DNA of 44,810 bases from an uncultured Clostridia bacterium (lineage in GTDB: Bacteria; Bacillota; Clostridia; Oscillospirales; Oscillospiraceae): positions 1 through 44,810 of the forward strand of contig CAMCRV010000018.1 of the NCBI GenBank assembly GCA_945877365.1. The letters run 5' to 3'. Of the stretch, positions 41,841-44,810 are shown one piece after another. The position numbers and the translations under genes are program-made. The notes beneath the pieces are model-generated. The model ran no database searches. It saw nothing but the letters and a program-made list of their open reading frames with translations, and was not told the origin of the DNA. Positions within the stretch are counted from its first letter, which is position 1, and each line of letters begins with the position of its first letter.

Positions 41841-41870
41841 ATTATAGCATGCAGGCAATGGCTTTGTCAA
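41841..41870 (-). promoter_or_regulatory. sigma-A promoter of the pyr operon
   Basis: Perfect TTGACA (41865-41870 on the minus strand), 18 bp, perfect TATAAT (41841-41846); leader about 90 nt. Confidence 0.8.
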
Positions 41871-41895
41871 TATAAAAATGCCTGAACCGGAAAGT

Positions 41896-41934
41896 AAAAA
41901 GCGCAGAAACGAAAATCCCGTTTCTGCGCTTTTT
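41896..41934 (-). terminator. Terminator of the surface-protein operon
   Basis: A 16-bp perfect stem (41896-41911 with 41919-41934; AAAAAGCGCAGAAACG type) with A and T ends, directly after the small membrane protein's stop. Confidence 0.88.
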
Positions 41935-41935
41935 G

Positions 41936-42127
41936 TTACTCCTTAGGCTCTGTTTCAACCACATTCTCTGCGTATTTGCCAGAGAGCTGATCTTCCAGTT
42001 CCTTCTCCTGCTGAACCAGCTTGCGGCGCTGCACCACAAACACGACAACCACCACTACCAGCACGGCAAGGGCGATCAGATCCAGCCAGCAAAAGCCCAA
42101 GCGGGTATGTTGAAAAATAAAACTCAT
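41936..42127 (-). CDS. 63-residue single-pass membrane protein
   Basis: It begins MSFIFQHTRLGFCW, then one helix (about 14-34, rich in Val), a basic QRRK stop-transfer and a charged cytoplasmic tail (EKELEDQLSGKYAEN). The ATG at 42127 is seven bases after AAGGCGG; an ATG two codons earlier touches that site and is less likely. It is the third gene on this strand after the large surface protein and another small membrane protein of the same plan. Function is not recognised. Confidence 0.72.
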   Translation of the reverse strand: MSFIFQHTRLGFCWLDLIALAVLVVVVVVFVVQRRKLVQQEKELEDQLSGKYAENVVETEPKE

Positions 42128-42152
42128 ATTCATTCCGCCTTTTCTGTTTTCT

Positions 42153-42182
42153 CCCTGCCGCCGGTGTGTTCCGGCAGCAGGG
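42153..42182 (-). promoter_or_regulatory. Intercistronic hairpin between the two small membrane genes
   Basis: CCCTGCcGCCGG (42153-42164) pairs with CCGGCaGCAGGG (42171-42182) with one mismatch. No T run follows on the minus strand, so it may tune or protect the mRNA rather than stop it. Confidence 0.5.
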
Positions 42183-42196
42183 GTGACTGGGTGTTG

Positions 42197-42385
42197 TTAC
42201 AGCTGGGATGTCAGGTTGGCATCCATTTCTTCCATCTGCTCTTCAAAGGCTTCCTCACGCTTCTTCTGCTTGTGGTTATGCACAAGCACAATTACGATCA
42301 TGGCAATACCGATGAGGATGGCAGGCAGCGTCCAGAAGCACATATGAAGCACATTGTGGTCGAACATATACAGGTTGTATAACAT
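42197..42385 (-). CDS. 62-residue single-pass membrane protein
   Basis: It has a short outside stretch with MFDHNVLHMCFW, one helix (about 17-36: TLPAILIGIAMIVIVLV), then HNHKQKKREEAFEEQMEEMD, a basic then acidic, coiled-coil-like cytoplasmic tail. An AAAAGGT site lies about eight bases before the ATG at 42385. It starts 42 bp after the stop of the large surface protein. I recall similar small proteins next to such surface proteins in Oscillospiraceae; function is unknown. Confidence 0.75.
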   Translation of the reverse strand: MLYNLYMFDHNVLHMCFWTLPAILIGIAMIVIVLVHNHKQKKREEAFEEQMEEMDANLTSQL

Positions 42386-42427
42386 ATCACATACCTTTTC
42401 CTTTCCTGTGTTCCGACAAACCGGGTT

Positions 42428-44810
42428 TTACATCTTTTCGGAAGGGTCGTCCTTTCCCTCAGCCCTCAGGCTCTGCCTCAGCTGATGGATTCTGGCTTGA
42501 TGCTTCTTTCTGCTGTCGGTGTAGAATGCCAGAGTGATCAGACTTGCCAGCATCAGCAGGAAGTGCATGATGCAGCAGGTGTGGTCGCCCAGATCCATGT
42601 CTGCCAGAGGTGTATCCAGCTCACCGATGGGAGTCAGGTCATAGCCGCCATCCTCCGTCGGTGTAACCACATTGACCTCAGGCTCCTCGGGCTCCTCCTC
42701 AGGTTCTTCCACTGCTGTGTAGAGCACCTTGAATACCAGATCCTGAGCAGGCATACCGTTCACGCCGGACTTGATTGCCAAAATATCGGTGGTATATCCA
42801 TCGATCACAGGGGATTTAACATAGAAGGGTGTTCCGGCTTTCAATCTTACCAAATAGGTGTCTTCCAGAGGTTTGCCGGTGTCAGCATCCAAATACAGAA
42901 TGGCCAGGCTGTACAGATGGATAACCTGAGAGCCTTCCGAGGTACTGATATCCTCGGGAGTGCCGTTTCTTCTGACGACTGCAGTGTTGGTAAGCACTCT
43001 GTTGAAATCACTTTCCTGAACAGTGTAGCTGCAGTACACGGTGACGCTGTCGCCGGGATTCAGCTGGGGCAGCGTGTACACGCCGTTCTTCCAGCCGTCG
43101 TCGCCGTAGGTCACATTACCGGTGGCGTTGTTCATCTGATCGGTAATGGTCAGTCCGGCAGGCTCGATGTAGGTACCGTTGTTCGTGACTGTGATCTGAT
43201 AGTAAATCACTTCGCCGAAGTCATAGACATCCTGGGGATCCACGACGCTCTTCTTAATCTTCAGATCCTGATGTACAACACGGTTCGTCACAGAAGCCTG
43301 TGCCTGAATGGTTCCAGAAGCAGTGTCTGCCTGTTTATCGTCCGTTGCAGCGGCGGCCTCTGCCGGGGTCGGTGTGTACTTGGCTGTTGCGACAACGGTA
43401 TTGGTCAGATAGGACACCTTGAGCACCTCATCATAAACCACCTTGCCGTTTGCGTTTGCCTTCACGTCATCTTTGGTGACGGTGTAGGTTGCCGTATAGG
43501 TTCTGGTTTCGTTGGGTGCGATGGAATTACTGGTCTGCTCACCATCTACCGTAGTAACTTCTGTGACGCCGCCAGTGAGTTCATCCAAAATCTCCAGCTC
43601 TGTCAGGGTCACATTACCGGTATTCTTAACTGTGATGGTGTAAGCAATGGTATCGGCAAGGGAGTAGAGCTTATCCTCAGATGTCTTTGTCACTTCCAGA
43701 GCGGCATTGACAGGAACCGTGGGAAGGTCTGCCGCAGCTTCTCCCTCAAGATCGCCCAGCTTCACAGTTACCTTATTGGTGAAATCGTTCCAGATCATTG
43801 CTTCAATCACTTCACACTCTGCTTTGATGGTTGCCACCTGACCGGGTTGCAGCGTTGCTGTTACCACATTGCCGACAGTGCTTGCACCAGTGACATCACA
43901 GGATTTGATGCTCACGCCAGGCAGTTCTGTCACAGTCATGGTCTTTTCCGTGTTGAAGATGTTGGTCACAGTGATGGTGAACTCTGCGGTCTCGCCAAGG
44001 TTCAGTTCCTGATCTCCGATGGTCTTGGTCACAGGAACGGTCTCGCCTTCCCTCAGGCGAATCTCGAAGTCCGCGGGAACATAATCCACGGTGTAGTTGC
44101 CCTGATTTTTTTCGCCCGTAGGAACGATGACATCGTCATAGGTGCCTACAAGCTCTGCCGCAGGCTGACCTGCACCTGGCCGGCTGACGGTGTAGGTAAT
44201 CTTATCATTACCATACAGGCCCAAGATTTCAGTTTCACCAACAACCCGATAGACTTTTGCTGTGAAAGTGGGATCCTTGTCGCCATGCTCCTTGGAGTCA
44301 GGCTGTGCCACAACCTTGGCCTGGGCACGCTCAATGGTCAGCTTACCGGGACTCTGATTAGTTACATAGTACTTTCCTGTCTTATCGACCGTATTGATAT
44401 AGGACTTTATGAATTCAATGTCATAAATATCAGCATCAGTACCGCTGCCGGTAGCTATGATGGTAGTATCAAACTCCACATTCGTAGTACCATCCATGCA
44501 GGTATAGCCGCTGACGGTCTTCTCCGTGCCGTCGTAGGTGTATGTACCAGAGTTGGCCTTAAGGGTCACATTCTTATAATAATCAATGATGATCTCATTG
44601 GTGCCGGTGCCGATCTGGCAGGTCTTGGCCTCCATGGAGACGGGGGTATAGCCATCAATGGTGATCGGAGTTGCACGAACCGTGTCACCAAATGTCTGAC
44701 TGTTAAAAGTCTCGTTCTTTTGAGGATCAATGTCCTGGCCATTCCACTGGTAGCGCACCGTGTAGCTCAGATCTGTACGCTTCGTGTAGATAAAGACAAT
44801 CTTGTTCGTG
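42428..44810 (-). CDS. Large surface protein with MBG and DUF11-like repeats (N-terminus outside window)
   Basis: The frame is open to the window edge, giving 793 visible codons of the C-terminal part. In order: a MucBP-like segment (YTVRYQWNG...ITIDGYTPVSMEAK...EIIIDYYKN), an MBG-like domain (TYTYDGTEKTVSGYT to VDYVPADFEI), then three DUF11/CARDB-like beta domains, each beginning with a variant of (V/I)TKTI...GETAEFTITVTN, then a second MucBP-like segment, a Glu/Pro-rich linker and a C-terminal DHTCCIMHFLLMLASLITLAFYT helix followed by basic SRKKHQARIHQLRQ. No LPxTG-type motif is seen, so it is probably held by this helix. Such proteins are adhesins or pilus-like surface proteins. Confidence 0.82.
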   Translation of the reverse strand, partial: TNKIVFIYTKRTDLSYTVRYQWNGQDIDPQKNETFNSQTFGDTVRATPITIDGYTPVSMEAKTCQIGTGTNEIIIDYYKNVTLKANSGTYTYDGTEKTVSGYTCMDGTTNVEFDTTIIATGSGTDADIYDIEFIKSYINTVDKTGKYYVTNQSPGKLTIERAQAKVVAQPDSKEHGDKDPTFTAKVYRVVGETEILGLYGNDKITYTVSRPGAGQPAAELVGTYDDVIVPTGEKNQGNYTVDYVPADFEIRLREGETVPVTKTIGDQELNLGETAEFTITVTNIFNTEKTMTVTELPGVSIKSCDVTGASTVGNVVTATLQPGQVATIKAECEVIEAMIWNDFTNKVTVKLGDLEGEAAADLPTVPVNAALEVTKTSEDKLYSLADTIAYTITVKNTGNVTLTELEILDELTGGVTEVTTVDGEQTSNSIAPNETRTYTATYTVTKDDVKANANGKVVYDEVLKVSYLTNTVVATAKYTPTPAEAAAATDDKQADTASGTIQAQASVTNRVVHQDLKIKKSVVDPQDVYDFGEVIYYQITVTNNGTYIEPAGLTITDQMNNATGNVTYGDDGWKNGVYTLPQLNPGDSVTVYCSYTVQESDFNRVLTNTAVVRRNGTPEDISTSEGSQVIHLYSLAILYLDADTGKPLEDTYLVRLKAGTPFYVKSPVIDGYTTDILAIKSGVNGMPAQDLVFKVLYTAVEEPEEEPEEPEVNVVTPTEDGGYDLTPIGELDTPLADMDLGDHTCCIMHFLLMLASLITLAFYTDSRKKHQARIHQLRQSLRAEGKDDPSEKM

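Noticed and set aside
42428..42600. Sortase (LPxTG) signal at the surface-protein C-terminus
   Set aside because: No LPxTG, NPxTN or clear variant precedes the helix; DTPLADMDLGDHTCC does not contain the Thr-Gly cleavage pair.
1..44810. rRNA, tRNA, phage, toxin-antitoxin or secretion-system genes
   Set aside because: None was recognised on either strand; gaps over 300 bp are filled by repeats or hairpins.

Overview
The window looks like chromosome from a GC-rich, spore-forming gut Firmicute of the class Clostridia, most likely Oscillospiraceae. That is an inference from protein flavour: a GGGtGRT protein paired with a NifU-like scaffold, a SipL-like DUF3794/LysM spore-coat protein, DUF1540, a CofE-like ligase, and type-B dihydroorotate dehydrogenase (PyrD+PyrK). 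Strong AGGAGG ribosome binding sites and canonical sigma-A promoters (TTGACA-N17-TATAAT) recur throughout. I see no rRNA, tRNA, transposase, phage gene or CRISPR array.

Layout. 1-2301 (minus): GGGtGRT protein (cut by the window edge), NifU-like scaffold, rpe. 2356-2572: an inverted-repeat element. 2711-4591 (plus): a tiny Cys-rich DUF1540 protein and an HtrA-type membrane protease. 4690-6840 (minus): a two-gene operon of COG0523 (CobW-like) metal GTPases; one carries five His/Cys-rich tandem repeats, the other a YcgQ/DUF1980-like C-terminal domain. 7020-7405: highly structured non-coding DNA. 7405-9118 (minus): SipL-like spore protein and a 49-residue membrane peptide. 9325-14168 (minus): complete branched-chain amino acid ABC importer (binding protein, LivH, LivM, LivG, LivF). 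14336-17415 (minus): FHA-SEDS glycosyltransferase fused protein plus its PBP transpeptidase. 17698-22635: endonuclease IV, WYL regulator, lipoprotein, DUF1294 protein, ferredoxin-type aldo/keto reductase, membrane acyltransferase. 22849-26343 (minus): serA, serC and a cofactor-independent phosphoglycerate mutase-like gene in one operon. 26573-27873 (minus): TlpA-like thioredoxin and CcdA. 28219-30887 (minus): CofE-like ligase, DegV and an autoregulated MarR. 31111-33938 (plus): trkA-trkH potassium uptake. 34196-41745 (minus): pyrC-carB-pyrK-pyrD-pyrF-pyrE, with an attenuator-like leader. 41936-44810 (minus): two small membrane proteins and the C-terminal part of a large surface protein.

Most genes are housekeeping metabolism and envelope biology. 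The unusual material is (i) the paired metal GTPases, (ii) the FHA-SEDS/PBP pair, which resembles the actinobacterial Fha-RodA-PbpA locus, (iii) at least two families of palindromic interspersed elements lying only between genes, one with four copies whose paired arms change together, and (iv) the surface-protein operon with a non-LPXTG C-terminal anchor. All functional statements come from reading the sequence and remembered family knowledge; no database search was run.
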